Shown here: one piece after another, positions 18,201 to 26,051 of the stretch | Position numbering within the stretch: the first letter of the stretch is position 1 | How the letters are laid out: every line of letters starts with the position of its first letter | From: Delftia sp. PS-11 | GTDB lineage: Bacteria > Pseudomonadota > Gammaproteobacteria > Burkholderiales > Burkholderiaceae_C | DNA: 64,000 bases | Assembly: GCF_029870285.1 (NCBI RefSeq) | Contig: NZ_JACSYA010000008.1 | Location: 117,671 to 181,670 of the forward strand | Reading direction: 5' to 3' | Translations under genes and position numbers: made by a program | Notes under the pieces: generated by a model | The model's database searches: none | Seen by the model: the letters and a program-made list of their open reading frames with translations, nothing else | Told to the model about the DNA's origin: nothing

Positions 18201-18497
18201 GCCCAGGCGGAAGGTGACGGTCAGCGTCAGCACGCCGTCGCTGGTGGCCTGGCTGCCCATGTAGAGCATGCCTTCGACGCCGTTGATCTGCTCCTCCAGC
18301 GGCGTGGCAACGGTTTCGGCGATCACCTTGGGATTGGCGCCAGGGTACTGGGCGCGCACGACCACGGACGGCGGCGCGACCTCGGGGTACTCGGAGATCG
18401 GCAGCCCGCGCAGCGCGATCAGGCCGGCGATCAGCATCAGCAGCGATAGCACGCCCGCAAAGATCGGCCGGTCAATGAAAAATTTGGACAGGTTCAT
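15258..18497 (-). CDS. MexF-like RND multidrug efflux transporter (HAE1 family)
   Basis: This 1079-residue proton-driven inner-membrane pump is the engine of the tripartite efflux system. The N-terminus MNLSKFFIDRPIFAGVL, the VDDAIVVVENVERN motif with the paired Asp of the proton relay, and the blocks AFPGLSINGFTNSSNSG and IGLIVLVGLSAKNAILIV are shared with MexF rather than MexB, based on my recollection of those sequences. MexF-type pumps export chloramphenicol, quinolones and trimethoprim; the substrates here are unknown. The start MNLSKFF is the family start. The C-terminal 40 residues are a hydrophilic His/Pro/Gly-rich tail. Confidence 0.95.
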   Translation of the reverse strand: MNLSKFFIDRPIFAGVLSLLMLIAGLIALRGLPISEYPEVAPPSVVVRAQYPGANPKVIAETVATPLEEQINGVEGMLYMGSQATSDGVLTLTVTFRLGTDPDKAQQLVKNRVSQAEPRLPEEVRRLGITTVKSAPDLTMVVHLVSPNGRYDINYLRNYAVLNVKDPLARIEGVGQIQIFGGGEYAMRVWLDPQKVAQRGLSAGDVVAAIRGQNVQAAAGVVGASPGLPGVDMQLSINAQGRLQSEEDFGDIIVKSGADGAVTRLRDIARLEMGAADYSLRSLLNNDPAVGMGVFQAPGSNALDISANVRKTMAELNRNMPEGLEYRIAYDPTQFVRASIESVIHTLLEAIVLVVLVVILFLQTWRASIIPLLAVPVSVIGTFAVLHVLGFSINALSLFGLVLAIGIVVDDAIVVVENVERNIEAGLTPREATYRAMREVSGPIIAIALVLVAVFVPLAFISGLTGQFYKQFAVTIAISTVISAINSLTLSPALAALLLRGHDAPKDALTRGMDRAFGWLFKRFNRMFHRGSDAYSGGVGRVISRKALMLAIYLALVAVTFGLFKAVPSGFVPGQDKQYLIGFAQLPDGATLDRTDDVIRRMGEIMKSNPNVQDAIAFPGLSINGFTNSSNSGIVFATLKPFEERRRADQSGGAVAGQLNQAFAQIQDAFIVMFPPPPVAGLGTTGGFKLQLEDRASLGYEQMDAAVKAFMAKAYQTPELTGMFTSWQVNVPQLYADIDRTKARQLGVPVTDIFETMQIYLGSLYANDFNKFGRTYSVRVQADAPYRARAEDIGMLKVRASSGEMIPLSALMKVNASFGPERAMRYNGYLAADINGGAAPSYSSGQAQDAIRRIAAETLPKGIAFEWTDLTYQEILAGNSAVIVFPLAILLVFLVLAAQYESLTLPIAIILIVPMGLLAAMTGVWLSRGDSNVFTQIGLIVLVGLSAKNAILIVEFARELEFEGRSPVQAAIEASRLRLRPILMTSLAFVMGVLPLVLSTGAGSEMRRAMGVAVFSGMIGVTAFGLFLTPVFYVLMRRLAGNRPLRQHGHAPAAQNGHLEQSSGGGALPAPSAPRGEHE

Positions 18498-18593
18498 GGT
18501 GTTTTGGCTCCGCCGCGGCAAAGCGCGGCCCATGCCGCCTGCGGACAGGCGGCACTCAGAGGCGAAAAAGGCAGGCGCCCGAAGGCGCTCGGG

Positions 18594-19838
18594 TCAGGAC
18601 TTGGCGGCAGCCACCTGCTCGGCGGGCGCCTGGCGCGCATCGGCCCGGGCATCCATGGCAACTTCCTTGGGCGCCACCAGGGCGCCGGGACGGATATGCT
18701 GCAGCCCGTTGACCACCACGCGGTCGCCAGCCGACAGGCCCTGGGTCACGGCGCGCAGGCCATCGATCGATGCGCCCAGCGTGACCTCGCGGTAAACGGC
18801 CTTGTTGTCGTCACCGACGACCATCACGAACTTCTTGCTCTGGTCCGTGCCGATGGCGCGCTCGCTGACCAGCAGCATGCGGCTGTCACGCGCCTGCCCC
18901 ATGCGGATGCGGGCGAACTGGCCAGGCATCAGCTGGCCCTGCGGATTGTCGAAAGCCGCCCGCACACGCACCGTACCGCTCCTGGCATCGACCTGGTTGT
19001 CGATCAGTTGCAGCCGGCCCTCGAACGGCGTGCTGCCGGCCGTGGCCGTGCCCATCTGCACGGGAATGCTGTCGATGCGCGCACGGTTGGCGGCGCCACC
19101 GCCCAGCTCCTTGAGCGCGCGCACGATGACCTGCTCGTCGGCATCGAAGCTTGCATAGATGGGGCTGACCGACACCAGCGTGGTCAGCACGGGCGCGCCG
19201 GGACCGGCCGCCACCAGGTTGCCCACGGTGATCTCGCGCTTGCCGATGCGCCCCGACACAGGCGCGCGCACCTGGGTGTAGCCCAGGTTCAGCCGCGCCG
19301 ACTGCAGGGACGCCTGGGCCGCGCGCAGATTGGCCTCGGCCTCGCTGCCCGCATTGATGCGCTCGTCCAGCTCGCGCTGGGCAATCGCGCGCTCGTCCCA
19401 CAGACGCCGGGCGCGCTCCAGCTCGCTGCGGGCATAGGACAGGCGGGCCTGGGCCGAGGCCACCTGCGCCTCGGCGCGCTCAACCTCGGCCGCGTACGGC
19501 GCAGGGTCGATGGTGATCAGCAGATCGCCCTGCTGCACCAGCGCACCCTCGCGGAAATGCACGGCCTGCACGGCGCCTGCCACGCGCGAGCGGATATCCA
19601 CGCGCTCGACAGCTTCCAGGCGGCCCGAGAACTCATCCCAGGCCGTCACCTCGCTTTCGGCCACAGTGGCCACCGACACCGGCGTGGCGGCGGGCTGGGC
19701 GCTGGCGGAGGCCGCATCGGCCTTGGCCTCGATGCCATGCAGTCCAAACAGGCTGGCGCTGACAGCCACAACGGCAGCTGCAGCGGCGGGAACGGTCCAG
19801 CCCTTGCGCTGGGAGGAAGAAGAAGATTCGGTAGTCAT
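18594..19838 (-). CDS. MexE-like periplasmic adaptor (membrane fusion) protein
   Basis: This adaptor bridges the RND pump and the outer-membrane channel. The 414-residue protein has one N-terminal membrane segment (about residues 18-38) and no lipobox, so it is anchored by an uncleaved or cleaved signal. WDEFSGRLEAVERVDIRSRV opens the lipoyl/hairpin region, and SARLNLGYTQVRAPVSGRIG closes the alpha hairpin. The C-terminal membrane-proximal domain contains VVNGLQHIRPGALV. GGAG lies six bases before the ATG at 19838. It is the first of the three efflux genes and is followed 96 bp later by the transporter. Confidence 0.93.
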   Translation of the reverse strand: MTTESSSSSQRKGWTVPAAAAAVVAVSASLFGLHGIEAKADAASASAQPAATPVSVATVAESEVTAWDEFSGRLEAVERVDIRSRVAGAVQAVHFREGALVQQGDLLITIDPAPYAAEVERAEAQVASAQARLSYARSELERARRLWDERAIAQRELDERINAGSEAEANLRAAQASLQSARLNLGYTQVRAPVSGRIGKREITVGNLVAAGPGAPVLTTLVSVSPIYASFDADEQVIVRALKELGGGAANRARIDSIPVQMGTATAGSTPFEGRLQLIDNQVDARSGTVRVRAAFDNPQGQLMPGQFARIRMGQARDSRMLLVSERAIGTDQSKKFVMVVGDDNKAVYREVTLGASIDGLRAVTQGLSAGDRVVVNGLQHIRPGALVAPKEVAMDARADARQAPAEQVAAAKS

Positions 19839-19941
19839 GGTGGCTCCAGGCAAAATTCAGGCAATGCGGTGCCCGCCCGGCGCTGTAGCGCACCAGGAAG
19901 GCAGAGTTGGTCAGACGAGGACAGCAGGCACGCCGGCTGGG

Positions 19942-20012
19942 GCGGCGCGGGGCTACCCGGCGCGGGGCTAGCCCGGCGCGGGGCATCCCGGCGCGGGGCT
20001 ACCCGGCGCGGC
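19942..20012. repeat. 15-bp tandem repeat array, GC-only rich (about 4.5 copies)
   Basis: Units close to CCCGGCGCGGGGCTA repeat four to five times; one unit has an extra base. The array overlaps the 3' end of the hydrolase-like gene, where it encodes Pro-Gly-Ala-rich residues, and extends past its stop. The unit is nearly self-complementary, so the RNA could fold into hairpins. Confidence 0.8.
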
Positions 20013-20858
20013 GGGCGGCTTCATCACGGCCTCGAAGAAATCAAGAAAGTGCTGCTGCACCAGGGCGCCACAGGCCACGCAGGCCTGGGCTTCGGACAGT
20101 GCCTGCGGCCAGTTCGATGCACTGGGCAGCACATGGCTGCTGGCCGCCACGCCGGCCGCGCGCAGCCGCGCCGCATAGGCCTGGGCCTCGTCGCGCAGCG
20201 GGTCATCGCCGCCCACCAGCACCAGCGCAGGCGGCAACTGGGCCAGGCGCAGCGAACTGCCGGGCACGGCATAGGGATGCATGGCATCCTTGGGGCAGCT
20301 CAGGTAGCCGCGCCAGCCATTGGCCCAGCGGCACTCGCCATCCTGGGGCACAGCCTCGCGCTGCGATGCCGTTCCCGTGCAGGGGTCCAGCATGGGCGAC
20401 ACCAGAATCTGGCCTGCCAGCGGCGGGTGGCCGCGATCGCGCGACACCACGGCCACTGCGGCAGCGAGATTGCCGCCAGCCTCCTCGCCAGCCAGGAACA
20501 GCGGCGCTCCCTTGCCAGCCATCTTCACGCGCTGCTTGTACAGCCACTGCAGCACTGCATAGCCCACTTCGATAGGCTGGGGAAATGGATGCTCGGGCGC
20601 CAGCGGGTAGGCCAGCGACACGACCACGGCCCCTGCGCCCGCCAGCATCCGGCCGATGAAGCGGCCATTGTCCAGCGTGCCACAGACGAAAGTGCCGCCA
20701 TGGAAGTGCAGCACCAGCGGCGAAGCCGCGCCGGTTCTGCGCTGGCCATAGGTGCGTGCAGCCACCGTGCCATGCTCTGGCAGCTCGATGGCGAACTCTG
20801 TTTCGGCAATCTGCACCGCAGCGGCGGTGCCGGTCTGGGGTGGGCGGCGAGAGGACAT
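19968..20858 (-). CDS. Alpha/beta-hydrolase-fold protein of the HSL type lacking catalytic Ser and His
   Basis: The 296-residue protein has the hormone-sensitive-lipase-family oxyanion motif HFHGGTF, the Tyr-Pro-Leu-Ala-Pro-Glu block, and the Asp region VGGDDPLRDEA. At the nucleophile elbow, where the family has Gly-Asp-Ser-Ala-Gly-Gly, this protein reads GEEAGGN, so the nucleophile Ser is Glu. Where the family has the His-Gly-Phe motif it reads SASNWPQAL, so the catalytic His is missing too. The frame is otherwise intact. It is therefore probably a non-catalytic sensor, binding or scaffold protein rather than an esterase. It lies upstream of the efflux operon on the same strand and diverges from a LysR gene. 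The C-terminus is a PGSPAPGCPAPG repeat. Confidence 0.75.
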   Translation of the reverse strand: MSSRRPPQTGTAAAVQIAETEFAIELPEHGTVAARTYGQRRTGAASPLVLHFHGGTFVCGTLDNGRFIGRMLAGAGAVVVSLAYPLAPEHPFPQPIEVGYAVLQWLYKQRVKMAGKGAPLFLAGEEAGGNLAAAVAVVSRDRGHPPLAGQILVSPMLDPCTGTASQREAVPQDGECRWANGWRGYLSCPKDAMHPYAVPGSSLRLAQLPPALVLVGGDDPLRDEAQAYAARLRAAGVAASSHVLPSASNWPQALSEAQACVACGALVQQHFLDFFEAVMKPPAAPGSPAPGCPAPG

Positions 20859-21034
20859 GGCGCGAACCTGCGGCAATGGTCGATGGCTGGACTATAGACG
20901 GCGCCGCATGTGCCTGGAAATAGCGGCAAGGCAACCGCTCTGTTTCCGTTTGGCGAATAATCGCAGCATGCCGCCCATGTGAGAATTCCGCTGAGCCGGC
21001 CCCCTCGCGCCGGGCGCTGCAGGAGCATTTTTCC

Positions 21035-21949
21035 ATGGACCAGATCCAGGCCATGCGTGTCTTCGTCCGCGTGGTGGAAGCCGGCAACTTCACCCGCGCC
21101 GCCGATTCGCTGGACCTGCCCAAGGGCACGGTCACCAAACATATACAGGCACTCGAAGCGCGCGTGCGCGTCAAGCTGCTCAACCGCACGACGCGCCGCG
21201 TCACCGTCACGCCCGACGGCGCCGCGTACTACGAACGCGCCGCGCGGCTGCTCAACGACTTCGACGACCTGGAAGCGAGCATGGTCAACACCCAGACCGC
21301 GCCCAGCGGACGGCTGCGTCTGGACGTGGGCAGCTCCATGGCACGGCTGATCATCATCCCGGCGCTGCCCAGGTTCTGCGAACGCTACCCGGACATACAG
21401 ATCGACCTCGGCGTGGGCGACCGCCTGGTGGACCTGATCAGCGACAACGTGGACTGCGTGATCCGTGGCGGTGAACTCAGCGACCAGTCGCTGGTGGCGC
21501 GTCGCATCGGCTCCCTGAACTGGGTCACTGTGGCATCGCCGGACTACCTGCGCCGCCACGGCATGCCGCAGCATCCGCACGACCTGGAGTCCGGCCATCA
21601 GATCGTCGGCTTCTTCTCGGGCCACACGCGGCGCATGTACCCGCTGGAATTCATGCGCGGTGAAGAATCCATCGAAATTGCGGGCAACTACCGGCTCGCA
21701 GCTAACGACAGCAATGCCTACACCGCCGCCGTGCTGGCCGGGTTCGGCGTTGCCCAGGTCGTCACGGCCATCGCACAGCCGCTGCTGGAAAGCGGAGAAC
21801 TGGTCGAGATCCTGCCCGGCTGGACACAGACACCCCTGCCGGTGCACGTGGTCTACCCGCCCAACCGCCACCTCAGCGCCAAGGTGCGGGCCTTCGTGGA
21901 CTGGGTGGCCGACCTGTTCGCCAGCAACCCCCTGCTGCAACGCGGTTGA
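21035..21949 (+). CDS. LysR-family regulator, CrgA-like subgroup
   Basis: This 304-residue protein starts with MDQIQAMRVFVRVVEAGNF, followed by the winged helix-turn-helix (LPKGTVTKHIQALEARV), and has the effector domain typical of CrgA-type LysR proteins that often control adjacent oxidoreductases or efflux genes. AGGAG precedes the ATG by about ten bases. It diverges from the hydrolase-like/efflux genes across about 175 bp, so it is the natural candidate regulator of that efflux unit. It does not resemble MexT, the usual activator of MexEF-OprN. Confidence 0.88.
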   Translation: MDQIQAMRVFVRVVEAGNFTRAADSLDLPKGTVTKHIQALEARVRVKLLNRTTRRVTVTPDGAAYYERAARLLNDFDDLEASMVNTQTAPSGRLRLDVGSSMARLIIIPALPRFCERYPDIQIDLGVGDRLVDLISDNVDCVIRGGELSDQSLVARRIGSLNWVTVASPDYLRRHGMPQHPHDLESGHQIVGFFSGHTRRMYPLEFMRGEESIEIAGNYRLAANDSNAYTAAVLAGFGVAQVVTAIAQPLLESGELVEILPGWTQTPLPVHVVYPPNRHLSAKVRAFVDWVADLFASNPLLQRG

Positions 21950-22255
21950 GCCCCATCGCGCCACCCTGCGCAGGGTGGCGTGCGCCATACCTATTCGCCA
22001 TGGCCGGATACGCCTGCGGCGATGGCATGCATCGGCTGCATTCTCCCAGCGGCCCCTCTCCTCCCTCTGCAGAAGGGGCCATAGCCATGCACCAAACATC
22101 GCCATAACCACAGACAGATTGCACCAAAAATCAGCATGAAAGCACCGAGTCAGGGCATCATTCACCAAAAAGATGCATGACGGCATAACTTTTGGGCATA
22201 ATTTTGGCTGCACTTTCCCCCAGCAGCCTGTTTTTTCCCGTCAGAAGGTTCTTTC
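21950..22255 (+). promoter_or_regulatory. gdhA upstream region with direct and inverted repeats
   Basis: A palindrome (CCACCCTG/CAGGGTGG, 21961-21978) just after the LysR stop may end that transcript. Further on, GCACCAAA occurs at 22089 and 22121, 32 bases apart; this matches one half of the NtrC consensus. A tandem direct repeat GGCATAACTTTTGG / GGCATAATTTTGG covers 22184-22209 and holds a CATAAT that could be a -10. No clear -35 and no sigma-54 promoter are visible. Binding by any regulator is inference. Confidence 0.35.
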
Positions 22256-23599
22256 ATGAAGTACGAGTCCGTCGGCCAGTTCCTCGAAGAAGTGGCACAG
22301 CGCAACCCCGGCCAGCCCGAATTCCTGCAAGCCGTCACCGAAGTGATGGAAAGCCTGTGGCCCTTCATCGAAAAGAACCCCAAGTACGCCGAACACGGCC
22401 TGCTGGAGCGTCTGGTCGAGCCCGAGCGCGTGGTCATGTTCCGCGTCAGCTGGACCGACGACAAGGGCCAGGTCCAGGTCAACCGGGGCTTTCGCATCCA
22501 GCACAGCATGGCCATCGGCCCCTACAAGGGCGGCCTGCGCTTCCACCCCTCGGTCAATCTGTCGGTGCTCAAGTTCCTGGCCTTCGAGCAGACCTTCAAG
22601 AACGCGCTGACCACGCTGCCCATGGGCGGCGGCAAGGGCGGCTCGGACTTCGACCCCAAGGGCAAGAGCCCCGCTGAAGTCATGCGCTTTTGCCAGGCCT
22701 TCGTCAGCGAACTGTTCCGCCATGTGGGCCCCGACACCGATGTGCCGGCTGGCGACATCGGCGTGGGCGGCCGCGAAGTCGGCTACATGGCCGGCATGTA
22801 CAAGAAGCTGTCCAACAGCGCCGCCTGCGTGTTCACGGGCAAGGGCCTGTCCTTCGGCGGCTCGCTGATCCGCCCCGAGGCCACCGGCTACGGCACCGTC
22901 TACTTCGCCCAGGAAATGCTGGCCACGCGCGGCCAGTCCTTCGCTGGCAAGACCGTGTCCATCTCGGGCTCGGGCAACGTGGCCCAATACGCGGTCGAAA
23001 AAGCCATGCAGCTGGGTGCCAAGGTGGTGACGGTCTCCGACTCCTCGGGCACCGTGTACGACAAGGACGGCTTCACGGCCGAGAAGCTGGCCATCCTGAT
23101 GGATGTGAAAAACCACCGCTATGGCCGCGTGGACGAATACGCCCGTCTGGTGGGTGCCGAATTCATCGCAGGCAAGACCCCCTGGCACATCCAGGTGGAC
23201 GTGGCCCTGCCCTGCGCCACGCAAAACGAACTCCATGAGGAAGACGCCCGTACGCTGATCGCCAACGGCGTGCAGTGCGTGGCCGAAGGCGCCAACATGC
23301 CCTCGACCATCGAGGCCGCCAAGGCCTTCGAGAAGGCCGGCGTGCTGTACGCGCCGGGCAAGGCCAGCAACGCCGGCGGCGTGGCCACTTCGGGCCTGGA
23401 GATGAGCCAGAATGCGGCCCGCCTGTCCTGGCCCGCCGAGGAAGTGGACGCACGCCTGCTGCAGATCATGCAGGGCATCCACGCCGCCTGCCTGAAGTAC
23501 GGCAAGCGCGAAGACGGCACCGTCAGCTACATCGATGGCGCCAACGTGGCAGGCTTCGTGAAGGTCGCCGACGCCATGCTGGCGCAGGGCGTGATCTGA
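22256..23599 (+). CDS. gdhA: NADP-dependent glutamate dehydrogenase
   Basis: This enzyme makes L-glutamate from 2-oxoglutarate and ammonium using NADPH, in the cytoplasm. The 447-residue length and start (MKYESVGQFLEEVAQRNPGQ) match the hexameric bacterial GdhA family. The substrate motif PMGGGKGGSDFDPKGKS contains the catalytic Lys, and the dinucleotide-binding turn is ISGSGNVAQYA. The ATG follows AGAAGG at a normal distance. It is monocistronic: a regulatory-looking region lies upstream and an intrinsic terminator downstream. Confidence 0.96.
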   Translation: MKYESVGQFLEEVAQRNPGQPEFLQAVTEVMESLWPFIEKNPKYAEHGLLERLVEPERVVMFRVSWTDDKGQVQVNRGFRIQHSMAIGPYKGGLRFHPSVNLSVLKFLAFEQTFKNALTTLPMGGGKGGSDFDPKGKSPAEVMRFCQAFVSELFRHVGPDTDVPAGDIGVGGREVGYMAGMYKKLSNSAACVFTGKGLSFGGSLIRPEATGYGTVYFAQEMLATRGQSFAGKTVSISGSGNVAQYAVEKAMQLGAKVVTVSDSSGTVYDKDGFTAEKLAILMDVKNHRYGRVDEYARLVGAEFIAGKTPWHIQVDVALPCATQNELHEEDARTLIANGVQCVAEGANMPSTIEAAKAFEKAGVLYAPGKASNAGGVATSGLEMSQNAARLSWPAEEVDARLLQIMQGIHAACLKYGKREDGTVSYIDGANVAGFVKVADAMLAQGVI

Positions 23600-23622
23600 A
23601 TACGCGCCTCACCCCGCCCAGG

Positions 23623-23652
23623 CCCATGCAGCCAGCCCGCTGCATGGGTTTT
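23623..23652 (+). terminator. Intrinsic terminator after gdhA
   Basis: The stem is CCCATGCAG / CTGCATGGG with an 8-base loop, followed by TTTT, 24 bases after the gdhA stop. Confidence 0.85.
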
Positions 23653-23668
23653 CGTGGACGGTGCCCAT

Positions 23669-24988
23669 CTACCGCTCTCGCACTGCATCCGCCAGCGCAG
23701 CCCAGGCCCTGAGCGTCAGCGCATGCGTGAACGCCGCGCCTGCCACCGGGTGCGACGACAGCTTGACCACCACCATCTGCGCGGCCGGGTTCACATGGAT
23801 GAACTGTCCGTGGATGCCCGCTGCCTCATAGGCCCCGTCGGCGTTGTGCAGCACCCACCACTGGTTGCGGTAGCTGTAGCCGGGCCGTGCGGCCTGGATG
23901 CCTCGGAACCGGAACTGAGCGCGGTCGCCGCCGCGCGCGATGTCGTCGATCACGGCCTGGTCGAAAATCTGGTGCCCGTTGAAGCGACCTCCCAGGCGCA
24001 GCATCTCGCCCACGCGCGCCAGATCGCGCGCCGTGGCGTTCAGGCCTGCCCCCTGCAGCGGCGTGCCCGTGCTGTCCACCATGACATAGGCATCCTCCTG
24101 CATGCCCAGCTTCTGCCAGAGGTTCTCGCTCATCAGATCGCTCCAGCGCCGGCCCGTCACGCGCGAGACGATCCAGCCCAGCACCTCCGAATGCACGGTG
24201 CGGTAGACAAAGCCCTCGCCATGCGTGCCTTCCTTGAGCAGGGTCTTGAGGAAGTCGTAGACATTGGTCGGCCCCGCGTAGCCGGGCGGACGCGGCAGCA
24301 TGCCTGAAGCCCAGGAATAGGCGAAGATTTCGCTCTGCGGATCTGCATAGTCCTCGCGAAAGCGCACCGCCCCGGTCATGTCCATGACCTGGCGCACCGT
24401 CATGTCATCCCAGGCGGAGCCCTGCAGTTCCGGCACATACTGCGTCACCAGGGCCTGGGCATCGATGCGGCCCTCGTGCGCCAGTTGCGCAGCCATCAGG
24501 CCGGTAAAGGACTTGGTGATGGAAAACAGCAGATGCGGCGTGCTGGGCTGCATCTGATTGTCGTAGCGCTCGAAGACGACGCGCCCCTTGTGCAGCACGA
24601 CGATGGCATCGGTGTAGGTGCGCTCCAGCCACTGGTCGATGGTGATGGCCTCGCCCTTGTCATCATCGAAACGCAGCGCACCCAGCGGCAGGGACGCCTC
24701 GGGCAGCGCCGACGGGGTGCTGCTGCCCCGGCGGATATTGTGCGTGGGCTGCAGTTCGCGCAGGTGCTGCACTACCCAGCGCAGTTGCGGATAGCGGTAG
24801 CCGTTGGACACATCCACACGTTTGCCGGGCGCAGGCGGAAACCCCTGCATCAGCCCCAGCTGTTCGAGGCGCACGCTCGCTGGCGGCGGCAGCGCGGGGG
24901 CCGCCGGAGCCTGGGCTGCCGCCCAGCCGGGCAACAGCGCACACAAAGCTACGGCATGCCGAAAGCGCCCAACGAACGGACTGGCCAT
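23669..24988 (-). CDS. Exported serine hydrolase of the beta-lactamase/6-aminohexanoate hydrolase fold
   Basis: The 439-residue protein has a Sec signal (HAVALCALLPGWAAAQA) and a class C beta-lactamase-like domain. The active-site Ser-x-x-Lys is in FSITKSFTG near residue 158, and the Tyr of the second motif is in VYRTVHSEVLG near residue 261. The third motif is probably GIHGQF. The overall pattern resembles NylB-type 6-aminohexanoate-dimer hydrolases and esterases more than true beta-lactamases, so the substrate is uncertain. The start at 24988 has GGAG six bases upstream. It converges on gdhA, and its upstream neighbour on the same strand is the methylglyoxal synthase. Confidence 0.85.
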   Translation of the reverse strand: MASPFVGRFRHAVALCALLPGWAAAQAPAAPALPPPASVRLEQLGLMQGFPPAPGKRVDVSNGYRYPQLRWVVQHLRELQPTHNIRRGSSTPSALPEASLPLGALRFDDDKGEAITIDQWLERTYTDAIVVLHKGRVVFERYDNQMQPSTPHLLFSITKSFTGLMAAQLAHEGRIDAQALVTQYVPELQGSAWDDMTVRQVMDMTGAVRFREDYADPQSEIFAYSWASGMLPRPPGYAGPTNVYDFLKTLLKEGTHGEGFVYRTVHSEVLGWIVSRVTGRRWSDLMSENLWQKLGMQEDAYVMVDSTGTPLQGAGLNATARDLARVGEMLRLGGRFNGHQIFDQAVIDDIARGGDRAQFRFRGIQAARPGYSYRNQWWVLHNADGAYEAAGIHGQFIHVNPAAQMVVVKLSSHPVAGAAFTHALTLRAWAALADAVRER

Positions 24989-25098
24989 CTCTGTCTCCTT
25001 CTGGTGGAAAACAGCCAGTCTTGCAGAAAGCCCACAAGCAAGGCATGGGTGTTCCCCCTGCTGCCTGCCAGCAGGCAGTCGCCTGCGCGACGTGGCGC

Positions 25099-25986
25099 TC
25101 AGCCGCGCATCAGCGCTGCATCGCACCAGCGCTGGGCCACAGCCGGAGAGGTGGTGCAGACGGTATCGTGCGTCACCGTGGTCACGGCGCGCTCCAGCAG
25201 CTGGATGTCGGCCTCGTGCTGGCGCGCCACATGCGGATCTTCGAAAAAGATCACGCGCTGGCAGCGCCGCTCCAGCACCAGATCGGCGATCTGGGCATCG
25301 CCGCCCAGCGGACCGCTGTTGTAGCGGTCCACCCAGGGCCGGCCCTCGGGCCAGCCACGGCTCCAGGCCAGCTCGTTGAGCCTTTGCCCCGTGGTGCCCG
25401 TGCCCACTCGCCGGCCAAAGCGCGACAGCAGCTCGAAGTTGCGTGCCGCGAAATCCAGCATCGTGGGCTTGAGCGCATCGTGGGCGATCAGCGCCAGCGT
25501 CTGCTGGCCATAGTCGTGAAAACGCCGTGCCCCCGGGTCGGCTGGCAGGCCGGCATGGACGCGCTCCATCTCCAGCCAGTCCCGCGCAGAAGCCACGGTG
25601 GACAAAAAGGGCTTGCCATGGATCACGCACTGGCGCTTGAGCGCCACGGCTTCGGGGAAGATGGAAGACGGATCGACCGGGTCTGTCAGATAGATGGCGC
25701 CATCAATCGTGCGCTCATCGCCCTCGACGCCCACGACCTCGGCCACCAGCTTCATCAGCCCGCCTTCGCGGCCATAGGGATAGCGGCGCAGGCCCCGGTA
25801 GGACGGCAGCATGCCCGCCGCCTGAATGGCATCGAAGGTGCGGCCCACGGCATGCAGCCCGATCTGCAGCTCGCGGATGCCCGATTCGCAGGCGCGCAGC
25901 CAGGCAAACAGCGCGGCATCTTCGGTTTGGTGGTGGATTCGGTTGGCAGCAAGGCCCAGGCGTATCGGCATACAAGAAAGATCCAT
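25099..25986 (-). CDS. mgsA: Methylglyoxal synthase with duplicated MGS domain
   Basis: Methylglyoxal synthase converts dihydroxyacetone phosphate to methylglyoxal and phosphate. The C-terminal half (about residues 160-290) holds all family motifs: LIAHDALK, GTGTTGQ, SGPLGGDAQ with the catalytic Asp, and FFEDPHVARQHEAD with the His and Asp. The N-terminal half aligns with the same fold: LAANRIHH with LIAHDALK, HAVGRTFDAI with GTGTTGQRLNEL, RYPYGREGGLMKLVAEVV with RYNSGPLGGDAQIADLVL, and AIYLTDPVDP with VIFFEDPHVA. It lacks the catalytic Asp and His. The protein is about twice the usual length of about 150. The start is 25986 or 25971; neither has a ribosome-binding site. Confidence 0.82.
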   Translation of the reverse strand: MDLSCMPIRLGLAANRIHHQTEDAALFAWLRACESGIRELQIGLHAVGRTFDAIQAAGMLPSYRGLRRYPYGREGGLMKLVAEVVGVEGDERTIDGAIYLTDPVDPSSIFPEAVALKRQCVIHGKPFLSTVASARDWLEMERVHAGLPADPGARRFHDYGQQTLALIAHDALKPTMLDFAARNFELLSRFGRRVGTGTTGQRLNELAWSRGWPEGRPWVDRYNSGPLGGDAQIADLVLERRCQRVIFFEDPHVARQHEADIQLLERAVTTVTHDTVCTTSPAVAQRWCDAALMRG

Positions 25987-26051
25987 CGGAGGGGTCTGCC
26001 CACAGCGCCACTGCGGCGCGCGGACAGGCCCCAAGAATAGCGCCATTGCAT

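Noticed and set aside
15249..18449. A 1066-codon open frame on the plus strand opposite the MexF-like gene
   Set aside because: High GC content keeps the opposite strand open; the frame has no recognisable domain and an Arg/His/Gln-rich composition, while the minus-strand protein is unmistakable.
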